Below are positions 37,411-48,500 of a DNA stretch of 64,000 bases, in pieces; within the stretch, counting starts at the first letter, position 1; every line of letters starts with the position of its first letter. The stretch comes from Glaciimonas immobilis (GTDB taxonomy: Bacteria > Pseudomonadota > Gammaproteobacteria > Burkholderiales > Burkholderiaceae_D): contig NZ_JAAOZT010000002.1 in the NCBI RefSeq assembly GCF_011947285.1, forward strand, positions 372,001 through 436,000, read 5' to 3'. The notes beneath the pieces were generated by a model. It was not told where the DNA came from. It worked only from the letters and a program-made list of their open reading frames with translations, and made no database searches. Both the position numbers and the translations under genes were made by a program.

Positions 37411-38550
37411 ATGCCATCTACACAAATCAAAACCATCGAATTTGAACGCCCGCAAATGGCGCAGGGCAGCAGTTGCACCGCGCATGCGTGGGCGCGTGTT
37501 CCTGCTACCCCTTCGCCGCAGGAAAAAAGCGAACTTAAGGCCCGTATCAAACGCCTCTTGGTAGAGAAGCAGGCAGTCCTGGTGGCCCATTATTACGTAG
37601 ATGCCGATTTACAGGATCTGGCCGAAGAAACCGGTGGGTGCGTTTCCGACTCATTGGAAATGGCCCGTTTTGGGCGTGATCACCCGGCCCAGACGCTCGT
37701 TGTCGCAGGCGTGAAATTTATGGGCGAAACATCCAAGATTCTCAGCCCGCACAAGAGAGTGCTGATGCCCGATCTTGACGCTACATGTTCATTGGATCTG
37801 GGTTGCCCGGCTGATGAATTCAGTGCATTTTGCGATGCCCATCCGGATCGTACTGTCGTGGTCTATGCCAACACCAGCGCGGCTGTAAAAGCGCGGGCGG
37901 ACTGGATGGTGACGTCGTCAATTGGTCTGGACATCGTGGCCCATCTGCACGCGCAAGGAAAAAAAATTCTATGGGCACCGGATAAGCATCTCGGTGGGTA
38001 TATCCAGAAAAAAACCGGCGCGGATATGTTGTTGTGGCAGGGTTCCTGTCTGGTGCATGACGAGTTTAAAGGGATAGAACTGGAGCTCCTGCGCAAGCAG
38101 CATCCCGGTGCCAAGGTATTGGTACACCCGGAGTCGCCGCAAGACGTGGTGGACCAGGCCGACGTCGTTGGCTCGACATCGCAACTGATTGCGGCAGCGC
38201 AGATGCTGGATGCGGAAGAGTTTATCGTCGCGACTGATAACGGCATTTTGCACAAGATGCGGATGGCTGCGCCCGGTAAACGATTTATCGATGCGCCTAC
38301 CGCCGGTAACAGTGCCACCTGCAAAAGTTGTGCGCACTGCCCGTGGATGGCGATGAACGGCTTACAGAATTTAGCCGATGTTCTCGAGTCCGGTAGTAAT
38401 GAAATACACGTTGAAGCCGAAACCAGCCGCAAGGCCGTCATTTGCATCGACCGCATGCTCGATTTTGCGGCCGAACGCAAAGCTAACACCCGTCCGTCCA
38501 GCGATCTGGCGCAAGAACAAGCATTATTTTCAGGAATCGGTCCCGCATGA
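37411..38550 (+). CDS. nadA: quinolinate synthase NadA
   Basis: Iron-sulfur enzyme that condenses iminoaspartate with dihydroxyacetone phosphate to quinolinate in NAD synthesis. It has 379 residues. The three-domain repeat includes [51 protein letters not shown] and the C-terminal cysteine cluster [11 protein letters not shown]. These cysteines supply the 4Fe-4S ligands. nadC overlaps its end by 4 bp, so the two are coupled. The partner enzyme NadB is encoded convergently just downstream. Confidence 0.96.
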   Translation: MPSTQIKTIEFERPQMAQGSSCTAHAWARVPATPSPQEKSELKARIKRLLVEKQAVLVAHYYVDADLQDLAEETGGCVSDSLEMARFGRDHPAQTLVVAGVKFMGETSKILSPHKRVLMPDLDATCSLDLGCPADEFSAFCDAHPDRTVVVYANTSAAVKARADWMVTSSIGLDIVAHLHAQGKKILWAPDKHLGGYIQKKTGADMLLWQGSCLVHDEFKGIELELLRKQHPGAKVLVHPESPQDVVDQADVVGSTSQLIAAAQMLDAEEFIVATDNGILHKMRMAAPGKRFIDAPTAGNSATCKSCAHCPWMAMNGLQNLADVLESGSNEIHVEAETSRKAVICIDRMLDFAAERKANTRPSSDLAQEQALFSGIGPA

Positions 38551-39455
38551 GTCTCCCTAATCGTAGCAATAGCGCCACCATCGCCACGGTCAGCACTTTA
38601 AAAAATCGTTTTGCACCGTTTGATGATGCGCTGCAAATGGCATTTGAAAATAATATCAATGCGGCCATCGCGGAAGACGTGGGCAGCGGCGACTTTACCG
38701 GTATGTTGGTGCCGGCAGATGCGATGGTCAAGGCCCGCGTGATCGTGCGTGAAGAGGCAGTGCTCTGCGGCGCACCCTGGTTTGAGGCGGTCATGCAACG
38801 CCTTGACGGTCGGATTCAAATCGAATGGCAATATGCAGAGGGCGACTTGATGCGCGCTGACAGCGAAGTCTGCGTGATTACGGCTCCTGCGCGTGGTCTG
38901 CTGACCGCTGAGCGTGGCGCGCTTAATTTTTTGCAGTTGCTATCCGGCGTAGCGACTGCAACCCGACGTTACGTCCTTGCTGTGGCGGACACTAACGCTA
39001 AAATTCTCGACACCCGCAAGACATTGCCCGGCTTACGTCTGGCGCAAAAATACGCGGTGCGGGTTGGTGGCGGGCACAATCAACGGCTGGCGCTGTATGA
39101 CGGCATCCTCATCAAAGAAAACCACATCGCAGCAGCTGGCGGCATTAGCGCCGCAATGCGCGCAGCGCAGGGACTGAACGCCGGTGTAACAATACAGGTT
39201 GAGGTAGAGGATCTGGTAGAACTGGATGAGGCGCTGACGGCAGGCGCGGTCTCGATCCTGCTCGATAATTTTAGTTTGGATGCGATGCGTGAAGCGGTCA
39301 ATCTGACAGCGGGCAGGGCGCTGTTGGAAGCCTCTGGCGGCATCAACATGGAGACCGTGCGGGCGATTGCCGCGACCGGCGTCGATCGGATCTCCATTGG
39401 CAGTCTGACCAAGGACATTCAGGCTGCCGATTACTCTCTGCGTGTGCTTGACTAA
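38547..39455 (+). CDS. nadC: nicotinate-nucleotide pyrophosphorylase (carboxylating) NadC
   Basis: Converts quinolinate and PRPP to nicotinate mononucleotide. It has 302 residues. Typical segments are [31 protein letters not shown], the substrate-binding [31 protein letters not shown], and EVEVEDL-like [15 protein letters not shown]. The end reads [28 protein letters not shown]. Its ATG overlaps the nadA stop. A 12-bp duplication begins at its stop codon. Confidence 0.96.
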   Translation: MSLPNRSNSATIATVSTLKNRFAPFDDALQMAFENNINAAIAEDVGSGDFTGMLVPADAMVKARVIVREEAVLCGAPWFEAVMQRLDGRIQIEWQYAEGDLMRADSEVCVITAPARGLLTAERGALNFLQLLSGVATATRRYVLAVADTNAKILDTRKTLPGLRLAQKYAVRVGGGHNQRLALYDGILIKENHIAAAGGISAAMRAAQGLNAGVTIQVEVEDLVELDEALTAGAVSILLDNFSLDAMREAVNLTAGRALLEASGGINMETVRAIAATGVDRISIGSLTKDIQAADYSLRVLD

Positions 39456-39474
39456 AAGCAGAACTAAAAGCCGA
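39451..39474. repeat. two tandem 12-bp units at the nadC stop codon
   Basis: ACTAAAAGCAGA at 39451-39462 and ACTAAAAGCCGA at 39463-39474. The first unit contains the TAA stop of nadC. Confidence 0.7.
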
Positions 39475-39499
39475 GACCGATAACTGGCCGAATTGCATA

Positions 39500-39544
39500 A
39501 AATAAAGGAATCGAGCGTGGTAGCTTTCTCGATTTCCTTTATTT
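39500..39544. terminator. bidirectional terminator between nadC and nadB
   Basis: AAATAAAGGAATCGAG (39500-39515) pairs with CTCGATTTCCTTTATTT (39528-39544) with one bulged base. It lies between two converging genes and is AT-rich on both outer sides. Confidence 0.8.
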
Positions 39545-39584
39545 GACCAACACGCTTGCGGAGAAATATCCTGGCCAACGAAAA

Positions 39585-41222
39585 CTATGCGCGCCGGTCT
39601 GGCTTATTGTAGTACTTTGGCTTGGGTTCGTCCGGCGTCAATACCGTTGGCAATGCCTTGGCTAGCGTTTCGGGATAATCCTGGCTGTAATGCAATCCAC
39701 GACTTTCGCGGCGCGATAATGCGCTTTCGATGATAAGTGCTGCTACCTGCACCAAGTTACGCAGCTCTAGCAAATCGCGGCTGATGCGGAAATGGGTGTA
39801 ATACTCATCAATTTCTTCTTTCAACAATCGGATCCGATGCTGGGCGCGTTCCAGGCGTTTGTTGGTGCGGACGATGCCGACGTAATTCCACATAAAGCGA
39901 CGTAACTCATCCCAGTTATGGGCGATAACGACTTCTTCATCGGCATCAATGACACGGCTTTCATCCCATGCTGGTAGAGGCCGTCCCTTCGGTGTTGGTT
40001 GTTGCTCGATATATTTAGCCGTGGCACGACCGATCACCACGCACTCTAGTAATGAGTTACTGGCGAGACGATTGGCGCCGTGCAAGCCGGTATAAGCGGT
40101 CTCCCCAACGGCGTACAAGCCGGGGAGGTCAGTGCGACCGCTGAGGTCGGTCACCACGCCACCGCATGTAAAATGCACCGCTGGCACGACGGGAATCGGC
40201 TGGGTCGTGATGTCTATCCCGAACTCAAGGCAGCGCGCATAAATCGTCGGAAAATGTTCCTTGAGGAACTCCGGCGACTTGTGGCTGATATCCAGATCGA
40301 CATGATCGAGACCGCGTTTTTTCATTTCAAAGTCAATCGCCCGGGCCACGATATCGCGCGGCGCCAGTTCAGCGCGCTCGTCATGATCGGGCATAAATCG
40401 CTTGCCTGCATCTTCTCCTTCGGTACCGGGAAGTTTTAACAAACCGCCTTCGCCGCGGATCGCTTCGGAGATCAAAAATGATTTGGCGTACGGGTGATAC
40501 AGGCAAGTAGGGTGGAACTGGATGAACTCCATATTGGCCACCCGGCATCCAGCGCGCCACGCCATCGCGATGCCGTCGCCGGTGGCGGTGTCGGGATTGG
40601 TGGTGTACAGATACACTTTGCCCGCGCCGCCGGTAGCCATCACAGTATGTCCAGCGCTAATAGTCAGTACTTTGCCGGTTTTTACGTTCTTTGCATACAG
40701 TCCCAGACACTGCGGCGATACGCCTTTTCCATCGATTTTTTTGGTTGTAATCAGATCAATCGCGTAGTGGTCCTCAAGCAAGGTAATGTTGGGATGCGCG
40801 CGGATTTTTTGTTCAAGGGTGACTTGTACAGCATGTCCCGTTGCATCGGCTGCATGGATGATGCGGCGCTGGCTGTGGCCGCCTTCCCGCGTCAGGTGAA
40901 AGCCTAATTCGGCGCTGGCATCGGTTGTAAACGGCACCCCTTGCTCAATCAACCATTCGATTGCTTCACGCCCATGCTCGACAATATAACGCGTCGCAGC
41001 TTCATCACATAACCCGCTACCAGCAATCAGCGTGTCTGAAATATGCTCATCGTAGCTATCGCCAGAGTCCAGCACAGCAGCGATGCCGCCTTGCGCCCAG
41101 TTGCTGGCCCCGTCGAGCAGTGCCCGTTTTGAGATGACTGCAACCTTTCTTTGTTCGGCGAGATGAAGAGCAACTGAGAGGCCGGCCAGACCACTACCAA
41201 TAATAGCGACATCGAATTTCAT
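39585..41222 (-). CDS. nadB: L-aspartate oxidase NadB
   Basis: FAD enzyme that oxidises L-aspartate to iminoaspartate, the substrate of NadA. It has 545 residues, as usual. The FAD-binding [15 protein letters not shown] is at about residues 10-24. Other family marks are [21 protein letters not shown], the active-site [30 protein letters not shown] and EFIQFHPT, and the helical C-terminal domain with [16 protein letters not shown]. It converges on nadC across a bidirectional terminator; the weakly preceded ATG at 41222 is the natural family start. Confidence 0.96.
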   Translation of the reverse strand: MKFDVAIIGSGLAGLSVALHLAEQRKVAVISKRALLDGASNWAQGGIAAVLDSGDSYDEHISDTLIAGSGLCDEAATRYIVEHGREAIEWLIEQGVPFTTDASAELGFHLTREGGHSQRRIIHAADATGHAVQVTLEQKIRAHPNITLLEDHYAIDLITTKKIDGKGVSPQCLGLYAKNVKTGKVLTISAGHTVMATGGAGKVYLYTTNPDTATGDGIAMAWRAGCRVANMEFIQFHPTCLYHPYAKSFLISEAIRGEGGLLKLPGTEGEDAGKRFMPDHDERAELAPRDIVARAIDFEMKKRGLDHVDLDISHKSPEFLKEHFPTIYARCLEFGIDITTQPIPVVPAVHFTCGGVVTDLSGRTDLPGLYAVGETAYTGLHGANRLASNSLLECVVIGRATAKYIEQQPTPKGRPLPAWDESRVIDADEEVVIAHNWDELRRFMWNYVGIVRTNKRLERAQHRIRLLKEEIDEYYTHFRISRDLLELRNLVQVAALIIESALSRRESRGLHYSQDYPETLAKALPTVLTPDEPKPKYYNKPDRRA

Positions 41223-41619
41223 AGTGTTTAGAGATGAAGGGTGTAATGTTAATTGCTCTGAATTGCGAGAGAAGTGGGTCAGTAATTAGGTGGAATAGTG
41301 TAGCGCAAGCTGCGGTGTTTTGCATTGGTATGACCGGGCGGACATTTTCGTGCGATCGCGAGATATTTTCCTCTGCGTACTGGGCAAAAAGCCGGCGGTT
41401 TTTGAAAGAACATATTGTGGGACCGGTGTTCGCAATGTTGTAGATCAATACGTGAATGGACTGTACATCATGTAAAAAACTGGGGTCTGTAAAGCAGGTT
41501 TTTGAGTCAGGCACGGCATAACTTTATGAATACGACGGTAAACAACCTTGCGTCGCCAACCAATGGTTAGCGACGCGGACTGCATAAACGGCTACATGGA
41601 AGAACGCTTCATGATGACG
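41223..41619. other. purT-nadB spacer
   Basis: About 400 bp with no gene. It should carry the nadB promoter on the minus strand. I see no operator, riboswitch or repeat. Confidence 0.4.
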
Positions 41620-42831
41620 TTAAACCGGCATCACTGGTTTCACTTTAGCGGCGGCCTGTTTGGCGCGGACGCGCGCGGTCTCCACGTCGCTTGCAACGGC
41701 GAGGATCACGCCCATACGGCGGCGTGCAAACGATTCTGGTTTGCCAAATAAGCGTATGTCTATGCCTGGATCACGTAGCGCTTCTGCCACGCCTTCAAAT
41801 GCAATTCCTTTGGCATCGTGCTTACCGTAAATGACTGCCGAGGCTGCCGGTGTGTGGAGGGCTACATTGACTGGCAAGCCAAGGATTGCTTTGGCGTGCA
41901 ACTCAAATTCGCTTTGCTGCTGACTCGCCATGGTGACCATTCCGGTATCGTGGGGGCGGGGGCTGACTTCAGAGAACCAGACCATGTCATTCTTAACAAA
42001 CAACTCGACGCCGAAGACGCCCAGACCGCCGAGATTATCGGTAACTTTCTTTGCAATATCGCGCGCACGAACCAGCGCTTCAGGGTGCATCGGATGCGGT
42101 TGCCATGATTCAACATAATCACCCTGCACCTGGACATGACCGATAGGCTCACAGAAATGGGTCTTGATGCTGCCGTCTGCCTCTAACGCACGAACCGTTA
42201 ACAACGTAATTTCATAGTCGAAGTCGATGAAACCTTCGACGATGACGCGACCGGCATCAACCCGTCCGCCTGCAGCGGCGTGTGCCCACGCGGCGTCTAT
42301 GTCGGCCTCGCTATCTATTTTAGACTGGCCTTTCCCGGACGAGGACATGACCGGCTTGATCACGCACGGGAATCCAATGGCGCCACAGGCAGTTTTTAGT
42401 TCGTCGAGATTGTTTGCGAAGCGATACGGTGAGGTAGCAAGGCCAAGCGTTTCTCCAGCCAGCCGGCGAATACCTTCACGGTTCATGGTAAGCCAAACGG
42501 CTCTTGCGGTCGGTATAACGGTAATTTTGCCAGACGCTTCCATTGCCACCAGCGTTTCGGTTGCGATGGCTTCAATTTCAGGTACCACCAGATCTGGTTT
42601 CTCCAGTGCAATCAGCGCCTCCAGTGCCGCACCATCAGTCATGTTAATAACATGCGAACGGTGCGCGACCTGATGACCCGGGGCATTAGGATAGCGGTCA
42701 ACTGCGATGACTTCAACGCCAAGACGTTGGAGCGAAATAATGACTTCTTTGCCAAGTTCACCGGAGCCCAGCAACATAACCTTGGTTGCGGAGGAGGAGA
42801 GCGGAGTACCGATTCTGACAGGTGTCTTCAT
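41620..42831 (-). CDS. purT: formate-dependent phosphoribosylglycinamide formyltransferase PurT
   Basis: ATP-grasp enzyme that formylates glycinamide ribonucleotide with formate instead of formyl-tetrahydrofolate in purine synthesis. It has 403 residues from the ATG at 42829-42831, chosen over an in-frame ATG 111 bp upstream because the family N-terminus ([25 protein letters not shown]) follows and TGAGAA precedes. The ATP-grasp motifs include [28 protein letters not shown] and the metal-binding [12 protein letters not shown]. It lies downstream of the nadB promoter region on the same strand and is separately transcribed. Confidence 0.95.
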   Translation of the reverse strand: MKTPVRIGTPLSSSATKVMLLGSGELGKEVIISLQRLGVEVIAVDRYPNAPGHQVAHRSHVINMTDGAALEALIALEKPDLVVPEIEAIATETLVAMEASGKITVIPTARAVWLTMNREGIRRLAGETLGLATSPYRFANNLDELKTACGAIGFPCVIKPVMSSSGKGQSKIDSEADIDAAWAHAAAGGRVDAGRVIVEGFIDFDYEITLLTVRALEADGSIKTHFCEPIGHVQVQGDYVESWQPHPMHPEALVRARDIAKKVTDNLGGLGVFGVELFVKNDMVWFSEVSPRPHDTGMVTMASQQQSEFELHAKAILGLPVNVALHTPAASAVIYGKHDAKGIAFEGVAEALRDPGIDIRLFGKPESFARRRMGVILAVASDVETARVRAKQAAAKVKPVMPV

Positions 42832-43374
42832 ATTCTCATATATGGGTAGATGGCTAATGACGATAGCAAATCCTGAAGCTTTTGGACAGCCATAAATACC
42901 TATTTTTCTACTCTGAGGCGTTGTATCGGCTTTCGAGCACAAGTAGCAACACTTTGCGCTATTGAATTCTTAGACAAACTTTAAAGAGCAAGTGCTGCAA
43001 AAGATTGTTATTGATTTCGCGTTTGAATCGGAGCAATAATTTTTGAACAGAAAATTTAGTTTGCAGAAGTGGAGGTGTTAAGAACGCACCTAGACAGGAA
43101 GTGCTGAATAGGTGTGCCGCCTTGATTTATACAAGTAACGCTTGAGGCAATCATAAGCTATTGTGCATAATTTGAATGCTCTCGTCATGATTCGCAGCAA
43201 GCCGATGCGCGGAGGGTGAGCAAACGAAGAGTATGTTGGAAAGTTCAATCAGGATTGTTTAAGTAAAATAAAAAGCCGATCAGGTAACCCTGATCGGCTC
43301 AACTTGCTGAAGGAATGATTGGAAGGTCGTCCCCACCAACATGATCTAATAAAGGCTTTTTAACCCTATTAGAT
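42832..43374. other. spacer between MHS transporter gene and purT
   Basis: About 540 bp. It holds the transporter's terminator at 43268-43299 and the purT promoter region. Apart from these I see nothing; the sequence has short, stop-rich frames. Confidence 0.4.
43268..43299 (-). terminator. rho-independent terminator of the MHS transporter gene
   Basis: A perfect 11-bp stem (AGCCGATCAGG at 43274-43284, CCTGATCGGCT at 43289-43299), four-base loop, and five T on the minus strand. Confidence 0.92.
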
Positions 43375-45051
43375 CTAACGTTCTTCTGCGTAAATGTCGT
43401 TATGAATTGTTTCTTTTACGAACAGCATACCGATGATGAATGTCCCGATAGCAATGACGATTGGATACCACAGGCCATAATAAATATCACCTTTATAGGC
43501 CACCAGTGCGAAAGCAGTCGTAGGTAGCAAACCACCAAACCAGCCATTACCGATATGATATGGCAACGACATCGAAGTGTAACGAATGCGCGTTGGAAAC
43601 ATCTCAACAAGCATCGCTGCAATCGGGCCATAAACCATCGTGACGTACAGTACAAGAATGAACAGTAACAACAATACCATCGGTTTGTTCATTTGCGCCG
43701 GATCCGCTTTACTTGGATAACCAGCACCTCTGATATTGGTGGTCAATTCAGCGCTAAACGCCTTATCTTTAACGGCTGCATCTTCTTTCGACAGACCGTT
43801 GGCGTCGTACGAAGTTAGCGTTTTATCGCCGATCTTCACCGTCGCTGCAGAGCCTGGCGTGCCAGCCACGTTTTCATAGTTGACCGACATGGCGGACAAT
43901 TTTGCTTTGGCGATGTCGCACGATGACGTGAACTTCTTGGTGCCGGTCGGGTTGAACTGAAATTGGCAAGTAGCCGGATCTGCGGTAACGATCACAGGGG
44001 CGGTTTTTAATGCCGCTTCCAGAGCAGGGTTAGCATAATGCGTCAGGCCCGAGAAGATCGGAAAGTAAGTCAATGCGGCAATCAGGCAACCTGCAAGAAT
44101 AATAGGCTTGCGACCAATCTTGTCGGATACCGAGCCGAAAATCAGGAAGAATGGAGTGGCAAGCAATAGCGCCAATGCGATCAGAATGTTCGCAGTTGGA
44201 CCATCAACCTTGAGGGTTTGAGTCAGGAAAAATAGTGAGTAGAACTGACCCGTGTACCACACCACAGCCTGACCAGCGGTTAAACCAAACAAAGCCAGAA
44301 TGACCAGCTTCATGTTTTTCCATTGACCGAATGCTTCGGTTAGCGGTGCTTTCGATACTTTGCCCTCTGCCTTCATTTTGGTAAACGCTGGCGATTCGCT
44401 CATTGACAAGCGAATCCATACAGATACGCCAAGCAAAACGATTGATACCAGGAACGGAATGCGCCATCCCCAATCAGCAAATGCTTCTTCGCCAACGGCA
44501 GTACGTACGCCCAAGATGACCAGCAGCGACAGGAACAAGCCAAGCGTCGCCGTCGTTTGAATCCAGGCTGTAAATGCACCGCGCTTATCATTTGGCGCGT
44601 GTTCTGCAACATAAGTTGCGGCACCGCCATACTCGCCGCCCAACGCCAAACCTTGCAGAATGCGTAACGCTACCAAAATAATTGGTGCAGCGATTCCGAT
44701 AGAATTGTAGTTAGGCAGAATTCCGACGACAAAGGTGGACGCACCCATGATAAGGATGGTTACCAGAAAAGTATATTTTCGTCCGATCATATCGCCCAGA
44801 CGCCCGAACACGAGCGCACCAAATGGCCGTACGATAAAACCCGCTGCAAATGCTAACAAGGCAAAAATAAAAGCTGTATTTGGATCCGTGCCCGCGAAGA
44901 ATTGCTTGGCAATAATTGCAGCCAACGAGCCGTACAAATAAAAGTCATACCATTCAAATACTGTACCAAGGGATGATGCAAAAATGACTTTTCGTTCTTC
45001 AGGCGTAATTCCGCGAGAAGCAACGTTTGGTGCAGCAATACTGGTTGCCAT
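43375..45051 (-). CDS. MHS-family (metabolite:H+ symporter) MFS transporter with long periplasmic loop
   Basis: Inner-membrane proton symporter of the ProP/KgtP-like MHS family, 558 residues. The ATG at 45051 has a perfect AAGGAGA site; the frame is open 25 codons further but without support. Family marks are SSLGTVFEWYDFYLYGSLA, the loop motif RPFGALVFGRLGDMIGRK and GLALGGEYGGAATYVAEHAP. It is about 120 residues longer than ProP because of a hydrophilic insert at about 338-457, between membrane segments, with two cysteines (C362, C378) that could bridge. The substrate (an organic acid or betaine) cannot be read from sequence. Confidence 0.85.
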   Translation of the reverse strand: MATSIAAPNVASRGITPEERKVIFASSLGTVFEWYDFYLYGSLAAIIAKQFFAGTDPNTAFIFALLAFAAGFIVRPFGALVFGRLGDMIGRKYTFLVTILIMGASTFVVGILPNYNSIGIAAPIILVALRILQGLALGGEYGGAATYVAEHAPNDKRGAFTAWIQTTATLGLFLSLLVILGVRTAVGEEAFADWGWRIPFLVSIVLLGVSVWIRLSMSESPAFTKMKAEGKVSKAPLTEAFGQWKNMKLVILALFGLTAGQAVVWYTGQFYSLFFLTQTLKVDGPTANILIALALLLATPFFLIFGSVSDKIGRKPIILAGCLIAALTYFPIFSGLTHYANPALEAALKTAPVIVTADPATCQFQFNPTGTKKFTSSCDIAKAKLSAMSVNYENVAGTPGSAATVKIGDKTLTSYDANGLSKEDAAVKDKAFSAELTTNIRGAGYPSKADPAQMNKPMVLLLLFILVLYVTMVYGPIAAMLVEMFPTRIRYTSMSLPYHIGNGWFGGLLPTTAFALVAYKGDIYYGLWYPIVIAIGTFIIGMLFVKETIHNDIYAEER

Positions 45052-45569
45052 ACTGGTCTCCTTTATTGATATTGTGGGCCTGACTATTTGCAGTAACCGA
45101 TTGCTTTTGTCGCTAGCGGCTGGCATTACGTTGCAAATAGAATGTGTGTCCGCTTTTCTACGCGTCTCGACGAGTGGAGTGTGCTACCCCAACCTTACGT
45201 AAGGCTTGCTTGAAACTTACAGAGACTTACAAAGAAGGGGAATGCATTGTAAAAGCGGATATTTTCCACCGCATTTAGGGTGAATTGGTCTTTTCCGCTT
45301 TCGCGCACACATTAAGAAGCATATCCGCAAGAGCAAGACAGCGTTACTCTGGGCAATCCTTTAAAATAAACTTAGCTAAAATATAGCACTCGGGACTTCA
45401 ACGTGGCGCCCTGGCATTCCATATATTGCTATCTTGAAATTATAAAAATAACACGTTTAATTTCAATGAGCTTATGATCAGGAACGTTGTTTGCATCCGT
45501 TAATACTTTGTCATCAAAGCAAGCCTCAAGCACTGTCCCTCTCCCATCATTTTTTGCCTGCGTCTTTCT
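45052..45569. other. divergent spacer between MHS transporter and GGDEF-EAL genes
   Basis: About 520 bp, holding both promoters. A small tandem duplication (ACTTACAGAG/ACTTACAAAG) lies near 45215-45234. I see no clear operator. Confidence 0.4.
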
Positions 45570-48500
45570 ATGCGTCGACTAAAAACGCTTTTGAAAATTG
45601 AATTGAATTTTTCCAGTTTGCATTGGATTAAAGTGGCATGGCCGCTTGCAGTTTCTGCCGCCCTGCTGGTAGGGTTGGCTGCCTTTAGCATGGATATTTT
45701 GTCTTCGGTACGTGGTTTTGTGGTGGGTGAAAGCATTTATTCCAAAGCGCAGAACGCAGCAGTGGGACATTTGTTGCAATATATTGATACCCGCGATCCT
45801 GCGCAGTTCAAAGCCTATTCTGACGCAATCGCGATCCCGCAAGGGGATCGCACAGCGCGTCTTGAACTAGAGAAGGCGATGCCCGATATGGCTGTCGTGT
45901 ATCAAGCTTTTTTGCAAGGTGAGAATCATCCAGACGACTATAACGGGATGGTCAGCCTGTTCCGCAACTTTCGACATTTTTACTTGATGGCGCCTGTAAT
46001 TTCTTTCTGGGCGGAGGCCGACAGCCTTGTGAAAGCACTTGACGCCGAGGCACAACTGTTACAAAAGGAGACAATAGCAGGGGCATATGATGCAATGTCA
46101 TCGCAACTTGCCCGCGCCAGAATTAAAGCCATTAACCTGCCTATGCATGAATTAGAATCTAATTTTTCTGCTGGCCTGGGCGAAGCATCACGCAAAATAC
46201 AACATCTTTTGCTGCTGGGAATCGTTTTAATGGGCGCATTGTTAATTGCCGTGGGAAGCATCATTTCCCGATCTATCCTGAGCAAAATAAAACGCGTTCA
46301 TCACGCGCTCAGCATCAGCGAGGAACGTTTGCATCTTGCCATTCAAAGCACCGGTGACGGCTTGTGGGACTGGGATATTGAAGCCAATAGCATGCATTGC
46401 TCTTCCCGTCTGATGGCACTGTTAGAACAGGTTGACGATGGCGCCTTGTATTCGTCGAGGCATTTTTTTCAGTATATCCACCCGCACGATCAAGAAGGTG
46501 TACGTGGGGCGATCAAAAATCATCTGCACGACAACGCGTCGTTTGACCTTGAGTTCAGGATATTGTCTCTATCGGGAAATTTGCGCTGGGTGCGGCTCCG
46601 TGCACGTTCCACTTTAAATAGTCTGGGCAATGCGACACGGATGACAGGAGCAATTGTTGATGTCACCGAACGCAAGAAAGCTGACCGGGAACTAACGCGC
46701 AGTAATCGCGCATTAAAAATGCTTAGCCGGTGCAGCGAGGCCGTTATTCGCGCAGAAAGCGAGCGTGAGCTGCTGTCGCAAATATGTCGCCTGGCGGTAG
46801 ATATCGGCGGCTATAGGATGGCGTGGGTAGGTTACGCACAATTCGACTTGCGGCGCACGATTACGATTGAATCCTATGCCGGTATCGATAACGACGCCGC
46901 CTTCCTGAGTAAGTTAAAGATTAGTTGGTCGGAGGACGATCCCTTTGGTTGCGGCCCTGCCGGACGTGCCGTACGGAGCGGTTTGCCGATAGTTATTGAG
47001 GATATGTCGCATGATCAACGGATTGCGCCATGGTTACTGGAAACTCAACTTCACGGTTACCTCAGCGGAATTTATCTTCCGCTCCATGATAAAGACGGTA
47101 TTTTAGGTGTGCTGACCTTATATTCTGAAGAAATCATGGTTGTCTCGACCGATGAAATTAATCTGCTAAAAGAATTAGCGCGCGATCTTGCATTCGGCAT
47201 TAAAAGTATTCGAGCCCAGCAACACCAGCATCAGATTCAGTCCGCTGTTCTGAAAATTGCTGCCGGCGTTTCGGCGAGTACGGGCCAGGACTTTTTTGAG
47301 CAGGTGGCGCGCAATATGGCGGAGGCCCTCGGCGCCAGTGCCGGGTTTGTAGCCCGCCTTATGCCCGGTAAGCCGGTCGTGGCACGGGTTTTGGCTGGCG
47401 TGAGTGACGGTGTTGTCACGGAAAATTTCGATTATATGATTCATGACGCGCAGGTCGAGGAGGTCCTGGCAGCGGACAAATTTCTGGTATCTAACGAGGT
47501 CGCGATGGATTTTTCCCAATCGCCGTTCCTGACAGGCTTAGGAACGCAGGCAGCGATCGGTTGGCGTCTCGATAATTCTGCCGGTCATGCGATTGGATTG
47601 CTCTTCATTTTATTTCGCGCACCGTTGGAGAAGCTAGACTTTATTACGTCAACGCTCCAGATATTTGCTGCCCGCGTTGCCAGTGAACTAGAGCGTGAAG
47701 AAACAGATGCACGCATGCGCGATCAGGCTTCGCTACTCGATAAAGCCCAGGATGCCATTATTGTGCGTGGTATGGATCATCGCATCCTGTTTTGGAATAA
47801 AAGCGCCGAACGTCTGTATGGGTGGACGCAAGCTGAGGTTTTGGGTGTGCCGATGGAAGATTTCATATCTGATTCGACCCTCATCTTTGAAGACGCTAAA
47901 AATAAAATCATGGATAGCGGTGAATGGAGCGGCGAAATCACAAAGCGGTGTAAGAGTGGTGACACTTTAACGGTAGAAAGCCGCTGGACTCTCGTGAGAG
48001 ATGATGACGGTCAACCGCATTCAATTTTTGCAATCGATACCGACATTACGCAGCGCAAAGCCTCTGAGCTTGAAATCCAGCAACTCGCTTTTTACGATCA
48101 GCTGACTTTGTTACCGAATCGACTGTTATTGATTAGTCGACTTGAGCATGCACTGGCGACGCATATTCGCGGTCAAAGCTCAGGCGCGCTATTGTTTATC
48201 GATCTTGATAATTTCAAATCCATTAATGACACTTTAGGGCACGACAAAGGCGACCTCTTATTGCAGCAAGCGGCGTCGCGCATTACTACTTGCGTGCGTA
48301 CCAGCGATACGGTTGCGCGTCTGGGCGGCGATGAATTTGTGGTGATGCTGCTGGGACTAGATGCCGATCCGGGGGCAGCGGTGTCGCAGGCCAAAGCAAT
48401 AGGCGAAAAAATCCTCAGCATGCTTAGCAAGCCATACCACATCGCCGGAATCGAACGTCACGGTACTGCCAGCATTGGCATTACGCAGTTCAGCGATCAG